Origin: Antilocapra americana
Lineage: Eukaryota > Chordata > Mammalia > Artiodactyla > Antilocapridae
NCBI GenBank assembly: GCA_007570785.1
Contig: ML662442.1
Coordinates: forward strand, 37,459,818-37,523,817
Length of the DNA stretch: 64,000 nt
Direction: 5' to 3'
The notes under the pieces are model-generated. The model worked only from the letters and a program-made list of their open reading frames with translations. It was not told the origin of the DNA and did no database searches. The position numbers were made by a program, and so were the translations under genes. Below, piece after piece: positions 45,453 through 57,189 of this stretch (positions within the stretch are counted from its first letter, which is position 1; every line of letters starts with the position of its first letter).

Positions 45453-46013
45453 AGGAGGGCATACTGAGTCCTGAATACCCAGTGCCTGGCACAGAAGGGG
45501 AGGGCCTACGACTGTGAGCAGGTTCCTCCCCCTGGCCTATTGGATTCCTGGCCTGGAGGAGGAGCAGAGTGGGGCTTGGGTAGGAGCTGGGCCCTAGAAA
45601 GCTCAGCACCCAGGATGGGGGGAAGGGTGTGGTACCATCTAGCCCACCATGTCTCCAGATACTCACTGACTGATTTCGGAGTAAATCTAGAGACAAGAGA
45701 TGAGGCTGTTTGACAGAGACATAGAGCAGTTTCTGGGAAAGCCACATTGTAAGTAAGAAAGACTGAGGTCAGGGTCACTAACTTCTACTTACTGTACTTA
45801 AGTATCCCTTAACACTGCTAATGTCTTAAAACATAACTGGTGTTTTTGTTGTGATTGTTGTTTTTAATCTCACATGGAGACAAGGTTGTTTCCAAAGCAA
45901 TGATTTAATTCTAACTTTTTTTTTAAAAGCATCTGGCTGAGAGCATGTTAGTAGCTATAAAGATCAAGCCTTTTCTTCTTTTTTTTCCCCCCTCCGAATT
46001 TCCTGGGTTCAAA
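45453..46013. other. Unassigned stretch
   Basis: Minus frames 45412-45747 and 45506-45778 overlap and have no domain signature. No repeat recognised. Confidence 0.4.
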
Positions 46014-47428
46014 CCAGCATCACTCACTGAGTCATGTCTGACTCTTTGTGACCCTGTGGACTGCATAACACCAGGCCTTCCTGTCCTTTGCTATCTCACG
46101 GAGTTTGCTCAAACTCATCCATTGAGCTGATGATGCCATTCCGGCCTTCTCATCTTCTGTTGTCTCCTTCTCCTTTAATCTTTAATCTTTCCCAGCATCA
46201 AGGTCTTTTCCAGTGAGTCAGCTCTTTGCATCAAGTGGCCAAAGGACTGGAGGTTGAGCTTCAGCACCAGTCCTTCCAATGAATATTTAGGATTGATTTA
46301 CTTTAGGATTCACTGGTTTGAACTCCTTACTGTCCAAGGGACTCTCAAGAGTCTTCTTCAGCAGAACAATTCAAAAGCGTTAATTCTTCAGTGCTCAGCA
46401 TTCTTTATGGCTAAGCTCTCACATCCATACACGACTATTGGAAAAACCATAGCTTTGGCTATTTGGACCTTTGTTGGCAAAGTGATGTCCCTACTTTTTT
46501 TTTTTTTTAATTAGTTTTGCCATACAATGACATGATATCACCATGGGTTTACATATGCTCCCCCTCCAGAACCCCCCTCCCTCCTCCCTCCCTCCTCCCT
46601 TCCCCCGGGAAATCTCAATGCAGCAGCCCCGAGCATCAATCCTGGGCTGGCGATTGATTAGACACATGATGATTAACATGTTTCAATGCCATTCTCCCAT
46701 ATCATCCCACCCTTGCCCTCATCCAGAGTCCACGAGTCTGTTCTATACATCTGCGTTCCTTTTGCTGTCTCGCATGCTGGGTTCTCATTACCATCTTTCT
46801 AAATTCCATATATATGCATTAGTATACTGCATTGTTGTTTTTCCTTCTGGCTTACTTCACTCTGGATAATGGGCTCCAGTTCCGTCCACCTGAGTAGAAC
46901 TGATTCAAATGAACTTTTGAATATGCTCTCTAGGTTTGTCATAGCTTTTCTTCCAAGGAGCAAGCATCTTTTAAATTCATGGCTGCAATCACTGTCCACA
47001 GTTATTTTGGAGCCCCCCAAAATAAAGTCAGCCACTGTTTCCACTGTTTCCCCATCTATTTGCCATGAAGTGATGGGACCGGATGCCATGATCTTAGTTT
47101 TCTGAATGTTGAGCTTTAAGCCAATTTTTTCGCTCTCCTCTTTCACTTTCATCAAGAGGTTCTTTAGTTCCTCTTCACTTTCTGCCATAAAGGTGGTGTC
47201 ATCTGCATATCTGAGGTATTGATATTTCTCCCAGCAGTCTTAATTCCAGCTTGTGATTCATCCAACCTAGCATTTTGCATGATGTACTCTGCATATAAGT
47301 TAAATATATGGATGACAATATATAGCGTTGACATATTCCTTTCCGAATTTGGAAGCAGTCTGTTGTTCCGTGTCTGGTTCTGTCTCTTGCTTCTTGACCT
47401 GCATACAGGTTTCTCAGGAGACATATAG
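46014..47428 (-). mobile_element. BovB (RTE) 3' half, split by L1
   Basis: Pieces 46014-46494 and 46913-47428 are continuous in BovB coordinates (GGCAAAGTGATGTCCCTAC then TTTTGAATATGCTCTCTAGG). The minus frame covering 46920-47188 gives BovB C-terminal sequence and runs on into the inserted L1, a chance fusion of two retrotransposon frames. Confidence 0.9.
46495..46912 (-). mobile_element. Young bovine L1 3' end inside BovB
   Basis: An oligo-T of about 14 (the tail), then the C-rich complement of the G-rich 3' UTR (CCCTCCCTCCTCCCTTCCCC), to CTGAGTAGAACTGATTCAAA, 5'-truncated in the ORF2 end. ACTTTT borders both sides, consistent with a short target-site duplication obscured by the oligo-T. 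Confidence 0.9.
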
Positions 47429-47564
47429 TTTCTAAACTTTACAGATTAGAAAATCAGTTTATCCAAACTTCTTACCTACTCAGAAGTTTTTGAGAAGTTT
47501 TGATGTTACAGGCAACACGAAGCATGCCTCATTCAGTCCTGGCTTTACCCTAGCTCCCCAGGTC

Positions 47565-47705
47565 CCAGCTCAGATTACCCTGAAGGATCCCCTGGGACAC
47601 TCAGAAATGCTGGTGCCCAGGCTCAGCCCCTAACCAATTAACAGAGTCCCAGGGCAGAGCCAGGGCTTCGGTATTCCATCAGAATTCCTGGGTGGTTCTC
47701 ATTCC
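47565..47705 (+). repeat. MER5-type DNA transposon
   Basis: AGAAATGCTGGTGCCCAGGC, CAATTAACAGAGTCCCAGG and AGAATTCCTGGGTGGTTCTC match the central part and end of MER5A/B. Confidence 0.65.
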
Positions 47706-48534
47706 CCTTTTCCCACTCCTCCCAACCCGCCCCCAGCTACCAGGGTCATGAGAGCAGATACTCTCTCATTTTGCCAAGGAGGACAGTGGATGTCTCATAG
47801 GACCAACGCAGAAGCAGAAGCACCCTGTTAGCAGTGGCGTCAGGGTGCCACCTGCTCTGCTTTCAGCAGGGGGATTTGCATGAACCTGGGACTGTGCAGT
47901 CAGGCTGGTGCCAGGGATTCTTCACCAGCTCCTCCTCCTCCCAGCACTGACTGCTCTTGGATAAATAAAATATTCTAAAAACAAAAATTCACAAAACTGT
48001 TCTTAATGGCAGCAAGCAAACTGGTAAACATGGAGGGGAGGAAGGAAAAACACCTCTGAAGCAAATATAAATCTAGCTCCCATGAGAGAGCTAAGATCAG
48101 TTGCTGAGACAGAAAGGTTTTTTTTTTTTTTCTAAGGTTACAGAGATATGCATAAAGCAACAGGACAGAGCGGAAATCAAACTACTTAATGCAAGCCATT
48201 TTCGGAAAAGAAGGTTTTGAACAGAGTGCTGATATTGAAGAATAAACTCTGACCCATAAATTAATAGCAAATCCAGCTAATCTTAGAGACTGAAGCCATC
48301 TTCTTTGATGACAAATTTTCCTGAGATTGCAGAGTGAGTTGCTAAATCAGAATCTTCTGGGAAGTAAGATCTTTTCAGGAGCTGGAAGACCAGCCAGTGG
48401 CTGTGGATCAGCCATCAGCCACTGCTCTGTGCCAACAGCCCACACACAGGCTGAGAACAGGTGAGAGTTCAGAGCCACAGCCCACAGTCATCTGCCTCTC
48501 CAGCTGCACCTCTAGAACAACCACTGGTCACACA
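47706..48534. other. Unassigned stretch
   Basis: An oligo-T at 48118-48131; otherwise nothing recognised. Confidence 0.4.
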
Positions 48535-48635
48535 CTCATTCACACACGTTCCTTGAAGGCCTATTACGTAGCAGGTATGGGTTATATGCTGAGATAGATA
48601 CAAGAAATAAAACCAGGTCCCCCTAAAACGAAGTT
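48535..48635 (-). repeat. L2-like fragment
   Basis: CTTGAAGGCCTATTACGTAG, CAGGTATGGGTTATATGCTG and AGATACAAGAAATAAAACC follow the reverse L2 3' end. Weak match. Confidence 0.45.
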
Positions 48636-48756
48636 CCTCTGCTGAGTTAACGACTCTTACGCCTGTTCCCCACAAGACTGAGGAATATCAAAGAAAAGTG
48701 GGGACTGAAACCGTGTGGCCCTCCCAGGAACAAAAGCCTTTCCCTGTGTCCCATTT

Positions 48757-48826
48757 CTTGTTTAGGTGACAGCCTAACAACCTTGTTTAGGTGACAGCCT
48801 AACAACCTTGTTTAGGTGACAGCCTT
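48757..48826. repeat. 25-bp minisatellite, 2.8 copies
   Basis: Two identical 25-base units (48757-48781, 48782-48806) and a 19-20-base partial third. Each unit contains TTTAGGTGACAGCC. Perfect identity points to a recent tandem duplication. Confidence 0.95.
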
Positions 48827-51267
48827 CTAGGCCTTCCCTGAGTTTCCAAGGGCAGTTTCGACCAGTTGCTAATTATGGAAAGGAGGGAGTGCAGAAACAA
48901 AGGAAGAGCAGTCACCAAACAATAGCACAGCTGTGGGGCAGGGTCCCCGTTCCTCCTCAGGGAATACATAGACTAGTACATCTTTGAGTTCTGCTATAGG
49001 AGCTAAGATCCCCACCCTCATGAAAGAGATAACTTTCCTGTGTTTAAAGTTATCTGAGCACGGACCCATATTGTTTGAAGTCTGAAGGCTGATGGTTGAG
49101 ATCCCTGGAAACTGGTATCTCACCCCCAACAAATCAGAGGGAGGTCACAAACCCTGCAGCCCTTCCCCCACCTCTCTTTGGCCCCCACGGTGACTGGTTC
49201 CCATCCTCAGTGCAGCGCTGTTCTCAAAGGGGGAATCAAGCCCTTTTCCTGGAGGAAAAAAAGGTTAGGAAGGGTCTGGATGGGGCACGAAGGTCTTGGC
49301 AAGAGATGCCTTCAGTCATTTGGGACTTCAGTTTCCTTGTATAGTCAGTTGTGTTTGTGTTCTGCTCCATTTCTGTGCTTTATGTGACAATACAGAAAAC
49401 GGTTTTCTATTCACCCTGCTTTTGTGTTACTGGACCAAACTTGGGTCTGCTCTCTCACGTGCAGTAAAGTCATCTACTGACACCAGATTATGAAGGAAAG
49501 CAGGACACCAAGCAAGGAGTCCAGGACAGCTAGGGTTGAAACACCTGAACTCCAGATGGATTTCAGCCAAGCATTTTTAAAAGCCAGGTGAGGGAGTGGC
49601 GTCTCAGTGTGTGATCCACTTGTGCACAGTTCTCTGACTGGTTGATGGTCAGAACAGAGCAGGGCCACAGGAGTTAACATCATCCATCCCCAGCCTCCGG
49701 TATGTCCGAGGACTACATGTTCACGGTCCTGTGAACAGTCAAGTAGTTAGTTAACTTCATCCACTTGGTCAGAGTTTTAGCCTCTGTAAAACATTTCAGA
49801 AAATGTTTATCAGATACTGTTACCTTTTAGAGAGGAGCTAAAACAGAGGATATAGGGGAGGGGTCTGTCCTGGAAAGGCCCAGTAGGGTCCTGGTTAGTT
49901 ACATTTGGACAACTGAAGTCTTTAGACCCTACTTGAATGTTCGGCAGAATTTCCCTGCACACACAGTTCCTGTTCCCACCCAGGAGTGTGCACACTGTCA
50001 TGTTCAGAGCTGAAGTGCTCCGGGTGACCATCAGTGGCTCCTGGGAATATCAGCTCCAGGCCACGCACTTAAAGGCCCTGCCCCTCTTGCTTTTCTCTCC
50101 GTCTTTTGCCTTTCTCTTCCACCACACCTGCCCGCTCTAATTTTATATATGTATTTCCCCACACTTGCCAGCTATAATCTTATACTTCCCCTCCCCCCTC
50201 CAACCCAATGCTGGTATCACCCATCTTGGAAATACCTCCCTGAATCTAGAAAATGTGGTGTGCTCTGTGGAGGGGGGCTTCACTCTCAGTAGCCATGTGA
50301 ACACAGTAAACGTGTTAATATCATCTTTCTCCATGTTTGTTGGTTCACACATTGCATTATTCATGAAAAAAAAAAAAGAAAACTCATCATCTCCCCCAGA
50401 ATGAGGCTGCAGAATTTAATTACAAGAATCAGAGAAAGCAATGACATTTCAACTATAATATTTTTTCCTAAAGGAGTTTTACCTAATTTGATACAGTGCT
50501 TTAAAGCAACATTTGAATTTTTTTCCCAAGTGAATCCAGAGCTGGAAAGTCACTGCATAAGGTTTTGAGCACCTAGGTAGTTGTCTGATGTCAGAATCAA
50601 ATATCAATTTTTTGTGTTACCCTCTACTGTGATTGTTTTGCTTTGTTGTCTCTTGTTAATGGTTTGGCCCAAATAAAACATTCCCCTTGACTTTGTCCCA
50701 AACAGAACTAGAGAAGCTCACCATGTTCATCTCAAAATGGACTCACCGACAAGTTCTCTGACCAGAGGCAGCTGCAATATGATATTCAAATGAAAAATTT
50801 AGAGAATTGAGCATGAAGTCTAGAGAGGAGTAAAGTTTGCCACCTCCAAAATGGCACATAGATTATTTTGATCCTGAAAACAATCAACATTCAAAAGACT
50901 TGAAAAGAACCTTTTAACCTTCCTTCTAACTGCTTAAAAATTTTTTTAGATAGAGAGCCATTTCTGGAATAGAGCTATCACCAGAGATGTCTGCAGAGAA
51001 TATGGGCTAGGTGTGGTGGGGGGAATTCTGCAGGTCCCAGAGATCAGGCAGAGATCAGACAGGACCTAGAGATACAGACAGTCTCTAGTCTGTCCAGACT
51101 CAAAGGAAGGGGACATAGACCCCACCTGTCTTTGGGGAAACTGTCAGATCACATCATAAGGACAGCACCTGAAATGGGGGACATTGCTATGGTGGACAGT
51201 TTGAAAACGATAACTTGCCACAGCCCCTCTCTCCAGGACAGTCTACACTTGCTTCCCTGTCATTTTT

Positions 51268-51269
<2 letters not shown>
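48827..51269. other. Unassigned 2.4-kb stretch, possibly retroviral LTR-like in part
   Basis: The section 49150-49690 has features reminiscent of retroviral LTRs (AGTAAAGTCATCTACTGACA; promoter-like spacing) but I cannot name a family. Nearby frames (49096-49344, 49474-49683) have no domain signature. The remainder is unrecognised. Confidence 0.3.
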
Positions 51270-51320
<51 letters not shown>

Positions 51321-51330
51321 NNNNNNNNNN

Positions 51331-51377
<47 letters not shown>
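51270..51377. repeat. (GT)n microsatellite containing a 10-N gap
   Basis: About 50 bases of GT repeat, then N at 51321-51330, then about 47 more. The N run is probably a placeholder, so the true array length is unknown. Confidence 0.97.
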
Positions 51378-51381
<4 letters not shown>

Positions 51382-52593
51382 GGGGAGTGAAGCCCACAGT
51401 GGGGAGGGGAAGCAAAAGAGAATTTCCCCTTTTTCAAAATCATCAGACATTTTGGCAGTTCCAATAGTCCTCTCATTTCTCCTCTGTCACTGGCTCAGGG
51501 AAACCAACTGAGAAATGCTCCCATCATTTCCTTCATCATGGCTGTGGTCTCTAAATGGCCTGGCTGTGAGGGAAGAGGAGAGTAAGGAGGAGTGAGCAAC
51601 CAGGGGAAAAGGTTATTCTCAGTAAATATTCTCCCACGTGGAAAATAATGAGTGTCTCATTTTTGTGAGAATTAACATGAGAACACATGCAAAGCCCTCT
51701 TAATCAGACTTGCACTGAACTTGCCTCTCTGCGCTCTGCAGGGACAGCCCCTAGCACAGCAGAACCCACCCTCAGAGTTGCTGTCTGTTGCTGGGCAGGG
51801 TTGACTTGAGGAGAGTGAATTAAGATAAACCTGGACTTGATGGTAGGGATACCTAAGTGGTCCTTTAAGAGCATCTGGAGAGGGAAAAGCTATTTCCTCA
51901 GGCCCTTTATGGCTCTAAACTGCCTCTCCAGCTCTCTGAGTCCATTCCACTGACCCACTTCTCGGCGCCCCAGGGTCCCTCCAGCAGCTCCTCACTTCAG
52001 ACTAGACTGTCTGTGTGACCTGAGGGGAAGCCTCCTTTGGGTGCATTTGGCCAGGCTTGGTGCAGAGTGAGCGGTGCTTCTTCAAATTCAGTGTCTAAAT
52101 ATCCCCAAAGAGTGGAATCTTCAAGCATTCCAGCCTGTGAGGTCACTGCTAAATACCACCCCTCAGGACCAGAGACCTAAGAACACCCCGTGGTAAGGAG
52201 CAGCCTCTCCCTCTCAGGCTGCCAGCCTGCAAGGAGGCTGTGGTCCTGGGCTGTGTCGGCACAGGGCTCCAGCCCTGAAAGTTTTTGTGGATAATTTGTT
52301 GCCTGTAGTACCAAAGAATGTTAATATCTCCTCTGCCCTTTCTTCAGAAAGCAGGAGTGAAGTCAACTCTCACAATGAAAACAATTTTTCAAAAAATGTA
52401 TAGAGAAATCACTTTGTCATTCGTGGCAAAAGAGAAAGTCTGATTAAACCCTTTCATGGGTGAGCTTTACCCTCTCAGAGCAAGAGAGTGGTGTGTGATG
52501 GGCTCAGACTGGGTTGTTGTTGTTACCGAGGCTGGAAGCAGTAAAAGCAATCCCTTAGATTCTCTGAGGCTTAGATAATAGCGAAGCAATTTT

Positions 52594-52595
<2 letters not shown>
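51378..52595. other. Unassigned 1.2-kb stretch
   Basis: No repeat, exon or RNA gene recognised. Confidence 0.4.

Positions 52596-52638
<43 letters not shown>
52596..52638. repeat. (GT)n microsatellite
   Basis: Uninterrupted GT repeat of about 21 units; likely polymorphic. Confidence 0.97.
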
Positions 52639-52639
<1 letters not shown>

Positions 52640-53249
52640 TCCCAACAGTCTTTCTAATACCAAAACCTTTGGTGATATATGTAAAGGTGTTGAAAAGATG
52701 AGAACAGTGCAGAACTGGTCAATAATCTTTGCAAAAGAAACCTTCCCATGACACAGCCCAGTGATTGTCAGATTCCTGTCATTCCTCCGCAACAGCCTAG
52801 GTGTTTGAGCAGAGCGATTGCTGCCTGAGCTACTCATCCAGTGGTCCGGGGCCAGCTTACCCTACGGCCCATGTGCGGGAGCTCTCCCTTTTGAAGGGAC
52901 TGGACTGAGCTCCACCTCTAATCTCTTACCCTCAGCAGGGGTAACCACTCCACATCACGTTGCCCAACCAGCTGAGCCCCATTTCAGTCTGACAACACAG
53001 TCCTGCTGTCTGAACACTTGAGGGTCACTGAATGAGTTGGACACACTGATTAAAAATCAATAGCACATTGATGAAGGGATTCCACCCATGGGGAACCAAT
53101 GGATAAAGTATCCACATGAAGCCTTGTTTTAAATCTTGTCTTTACTTACCCAGCAAAGTCCTGCTGGCCTGGGTACCCTTTTTTGTGCCCTCCCCTGATG
53201 CTCTGTACTTTCTGCCTCACCACACTTACCATTACAAATCCAAATGCCC
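52639..53249. other. Unassigned stretch
   Basis: Nothing recognised. Confidence 0.4.
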
Positions 53250-53565
53250 CAGTCTTGCTTGCTTGTATTGTTCATAGACTATAAATTCCTTGAGGAAAGA
53301 ACCTATGTTTTGTTTGCCAGTATATTTTCGGTTACTCTAGCAAAGAGCTTAAATGGAGCAGGTGGTCAGGTCCAATCCTACAATGGTCCTGCTTTGCCAT
53401 ATAGCAAGTTACCTTTTCCTTTTTGGCAACCGGCAGACATACCTGGAGAGACCTGGCCTCTAATTCTACACTACACCTAAGTCTCTGTGTTTCCACCCAA
53501 TCTAGCACATGGCACATGGGCCAGGAAAAAAAAAAAAAGGTTTGTTGAATGAATTAACTGGAGAC
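53250..53565 (+). repeat. L2 3' end, interrupted
   Basis: TATAAATTCCTTGAGGAAAG at the left and TCTAGCACATGGCACATGG plus GGTTTGTTGAATGAATT at the right are the two ends of the L2 3' terminal block. About 140 unrecognised bases and an oligo-A (53526-53538) lie between or within. Confidence 0.55.
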
Positions 53566-54481
53566 ATGCCTAAACCAAGGAATAAGTGAATGCACATATT
53601 TCAGTTAGGCAGTCACCTTCTCATAGCCTTTAGAGGCCTCAGTTGGAGAAGGGAGGGCACTTTTAAGACAGGAAGAGTCATACAGAAGGTTGGTGGTTGT
53701 CTGGTTGGGAATGGCAAGGGTCAAGGGCCAGAAGCCTTGCAGCTCACTTCTAAGGCTGAGAAGTCATTTAGGAGCTCCAGAGTCTCTATCTGGGCTCCTT
53801 CCCAGATGGGGGGCTCTCATCAGCCTGGATGCCAGGGCTCCACCTTCTGCAGGGTTCCTTCCTATCTTCGTCCTGAAATCCCCACCCCAAGGCTGGGCAG
53901 AGTTCCCCATTCTATGTGGACCCCAGAGAGCTCTGCCTTCTAACCGAAGAAGGAAGCCCTACTGCATGGTCCTCCACAGGAAATGTTTGCCCCACTAGAG
54001 GTTTCAACAGACTATTTCTTGAACATACTTCACTAATAAAGAAACAGCTATCATTACTGGCCCTGGGAGTTCCAATCAGAAAACTTTCTCACGTTGAGGA
54101 ATGCACACCTGTTTTTTAAACTATGAAGACACTGTTTAATTTGAAACCAACCTCTGTGCACTATTATATATAAAGTAACTGCCCCCAACCAGGTTTTATT
54201 AAAAACCAATAGTGTTGGCATGTGTTAAATGAAAGAGTCACAAAATCAGGCAACCCCAGCCTTTGGGCAGTGCCAGCCACCATTTCCCTGCTCCTTCTAG
54301 TGCAGAGGCTAGCCACAAACAGCCATTCTAGGTCCACCTCTCAGCACACCTCTAGTTCAATCAGATTCCAGTTGCTAAAGGAGGAGTCTAAAAGATATAA
54401 CTTTAAAGTGACCTAAAGATTTTCATAAATAGGGTTTTCTGGGCACCAGAAGAGCTTACCTTCAACCTTGACAGAATTGCT
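53566..54481. other. Unassigned stretch
   Basis: Plus frames 53590-53943 (117 codons) and 53690-53998 overlap in different frames and have no domain signature. No repeat recognised. Confidence 0.4.
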
Positions 54482-54726
54482 TTATTCATCTGTTTTTGGA
54501 TGCACTGGGTCTTCATTTTATTGCCGAGTGTGGGCTTTCTCTAATTGCGGTGCACAGGCTTCTCACGGCAGTGGCGTCTGTTGCAGAGCATGGGCTCTAG
54601 GGTGCTCCCTCAGTAGTTGGGGTGCACAGGCTTAGTTGCTTCTCGGCATGTGAAATCTGCCTGGGCCAGGGATGGAACCCATGTTCTCTGCAGTGGCTTC
54701 TTAACCACGGACCACCAGAGAAGCCC
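54482..54726 (-). repeat. CHR-type SINE
   Basis: GCACTGGGTCTTCATTTTAT, GTGGGCTTTCTCTAATTGCG, CTTAGTTGCTTCTCGGCATG and a CCACGGACCACCAGAGAAGC end: reverse CHR, fairly complete. Confidence 0.82.
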
Positions 54727-55689
54727 AACCGAATGAGTTTTTAAAAGGAAAATGAGATTGTCTCTGAAGTGTTAAGTGAAGTGTGCCTGGTGTGCACTCC
54801 TGCACCCCCTCTCTGGTCCCTGTGACCCTAAGCTTAGCCTTGCCATTGTCAGCAGCCTGGACTTGCTGGCCTCCTCCAGTTACTCTGTTACTAGGTTGCC
54901 CCGCCCCCAGCCCCCAAAGAGAAGCTGTTTTTCTCTTCATATGCACACGCCTCCCCAGGAGTTGGAATCTTTGTTTGCTGAGCTGAGGTTATTCTCATTC
55001 CTCTCAGTTGCCTCCTCCTGACGTCTCAGCCGTGCATGTCTTGGTGGAAAGGGCCCAGGGGCAGACCGCATCCTAGAGACTGGAAAACATCTTACCCTAT
55101 CCTATTGACATAACCTCTGTGTTACACTGTCTCCTTCAGAATGGAGACCAGGTCATTTGAAAATCATCAGCAGCCTAACATCTAGGTCAAGGTATGTCTG
55201 ACCAGCAACATATAGTCCACTGGCACTATATGCGACCGCTCCATGCTGCAACAGAATTATTTCCTTATGGTTTTCTTCCCTGCTCAACCAAACTGAAAGG
55301 TCCTGACTCACTGTAGTAAGTCCCCGCAGCAGCACAATCATGGGTATTTGATACATGGGGCAGAACTCTGCCTAGTGGTGACTGGTAGCCATGGAGGGGC
55401 ACCATTCAGACCGCTCTCAAGAAAGAGGGTGCCATTCAGTTGTGAGGACTGTAGCTGGCTGACACCCTAGCTATATCAGGGTAGTGTTGGAGCTGAGATC
55501 TGGCAGCTGGTGGATAGCTACCAGCCAATAACAGGGCAAGGTGAGGGTGCTAAGGATTAACCATTTCCACTCAATGAGGCAATGGTATTCTTTTTATGAA
55601 GCACTGCACCAGGTTGGGGTCTTATCAGCATGGCAATATGATGTTCATTGCCGAGTGTTTTGTCTTTCACAGACTTGTCCTCCAGTAAA
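54727..55689. other. Unassigned stretch
   Basis: No confident repeat. Given the ERVL relic that follows, the section 55150-55580 may be diverged retroviral sequence, but nothing specific was recognised. Confidence 0.35.
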
Positions 55690-56148
55690 CCGTTCACATT
55701 TCTAACACAGCATCTGTTTCCTAAAGAACTTGAATCGACAGAGTGACCAATCTGTTGCTATAAACCCTGAGAAAATGCACCATTCAGATCTCCTGCTATG
55801 TCGGGCATACTTAATTGACACCTCAGCTCCTCCTCTCTGGGACCACCCTGCATTTGTCCTAAGGCGGAGTTCCTGCAGGCTGCTCCCAGATGGCACTGAG
55901 CAGGGGGAGGGGAAGTTACTTCTGAAGAGTGACTGGCTTACTCTTCAGCAGAGTTGGCTGCTGCTACTCCCCAGCAGCCTGGCCAAACCCTCCTCAAACT
56001 GTGCAGAGTCTGAGATTCTTCCTACTTGATCCTCCTCCCAAGACCCCTCTCCTTTACAGGTGTTGGAGACTTCGCTGGACTCCTTTATCTTTGACAAACA
56101 TGTTCCTAATATATCTCTGCTTCTTCCTGGAGAAACTGAACCAACACA
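55690..56148 (+). mobile_element. Probable ERVL (MLT2-like) LTR
   Basis: This stretch ends in TTCCTGGAGAAACTGAACCA and ACACA, immediately before a primer-binding-site-like sequence. The left boundary is a guess. The call depends on that junction and on ERVL-like internal sequence downstream in the same orientation. Confidence 0.45.
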
Positions 56149-56150
56149 AG

Positions 56151-56160
56151 TGGTATCAGG
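56151..56160 (+). other. Putative ERVL primer-binding site
   Basis: TGGTATCAGG lies two bases after the putative LTR end. This resembles the tRNA-Leu-type primer site typical of ERVL elements (one position different from the usual form). Ten bases only, so supportive, not decisive. Confidence 0.45.
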
Positions 56161-56165
56161 AACAT

Positions 56166-57187
56166 GGTTGCCAGATGAGCAAATTAAAATACAGGCTTTG
56201 TTGTTTTCCGTCTCTAAGTTGTGTCTGACTCTTTGTGACCCCATGGACTGCAACACACCAGGCTTCCCTGTCCTTCACTATCTCCCAGAGTTTTCTCAGA
56301 CTCATGTCCATTGAGTCGGTGATGCCATCTAACCATCTTATCCTCTGTCGCCTCCTTCTCCTTCTGCCCTCAGCCTTTCCTAACATCAGGGTCTTTCCCA
56401 ATGAGACAGCTCTTTGCATCAGGTGGCCAAAGTATTGGAGCTTCAGCTTCAGCATCAGTCCTTCCAGTGAATATTCAGGGTTGATTTCCTTTAGGATTGA
56501 CTGGTTTGATCTCCTGGCTGTCCAAGGGACTCTCAAAGAGCCTTCTCTAATACCACAATTCTTCAGTCCTCAACCTTCTTTATGGTTCAGCTCTCACATC
56601 TGTACATGACTGCTGGAAAAACCATAGCTTTGACTATACAGACCTTTGTCAGCAAAGAGATGTCTCTGCTTTTTAATATGCTGTCTAGGTTTGTCATAGC
56701 TTTTCTTCCAAGAAGCAAACGTCTTTTAATTTCATGGCTGCAGTCACCATCTGCCGTGATTTTGGAGCCCCCCAAAATAAAATCTGTCACTGCTTCCACT
56801 TTTTCTCCTTCTATTTGCCATGACATGGTAGCACTAGATGTCATGATCTTAGCTTTTTGAATGTTGAGTTTTAAGCCAGCTTTTTCACTCTCCTCTTTCA
56901 TCCTCATCAAGAGGCTCTTTAGTTCCTCTTTGCTTTCTGCCATTAGAGTGGTATCATCTGCATATCTAAGGTTGTTGATTTATCCCAGCAATCTTGATTC
57001 CACTTTGAGCTTCATCCAGCCCAGCATTTCGCATGATGTACTCTGCATACCTAGTCATATTTGAATTTTAGGTTAGCGATGATTTTTTTTAGCATAAGTA
57101 TGTTCCAAACATTGCATAGAACCTTACACTGAAAAAAAAATTGTTAATCTGAATTCAAATTTAACTGGATATTCTGCATTTTATCCA
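56166..57187. repeat. Foldback repeat copy 3, split by BovB
   Basis: 56166-56198 (GGTTGCCAGATGAGC, AATTAAAATACAGGC) and 57050-57187 (ATTTGAATTTTAGGTTAGC, TTTTAGCATAAGTATGTTCC, TCAAATTTAACTGGATATTC, TTTTATCCAGCAAC) are the two arms of the palindromic repeat also found at 33511-33715. It sits inside the putative ERVL and is itself interrupted. Confidence 0.65.
56200..57048 (-). mobile_element. BovB 3' end inside the foldback repeat
   Basis: TTGTTTTCCGTCTCTAAGTTG tail through BovB C-terminal region, 5'-truncated at TGATGTACTCTGCATACC. The minus frame 56587-56943 (118 codons) contains GLKLNIQKAKIM and DCSHEIKRRLLLGRKAMTNL, the BovB region downstream of the catalytic core. Confidence 0.92.
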
Positions 57188-57189
57188 GC

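Noticed and set aside
46799..47188. 129-codon frame as a fusion protein
   Set aside because: It joins BovB sequence to the end of an L1 inserted in BovB; the frame crosses the junction by chance.
53590..53998. Overlapping plus-strand frames as a coding exon
   Set aside because: Two different frames are equally open, no domain signature, GC-richer composition explains the lack of stops.
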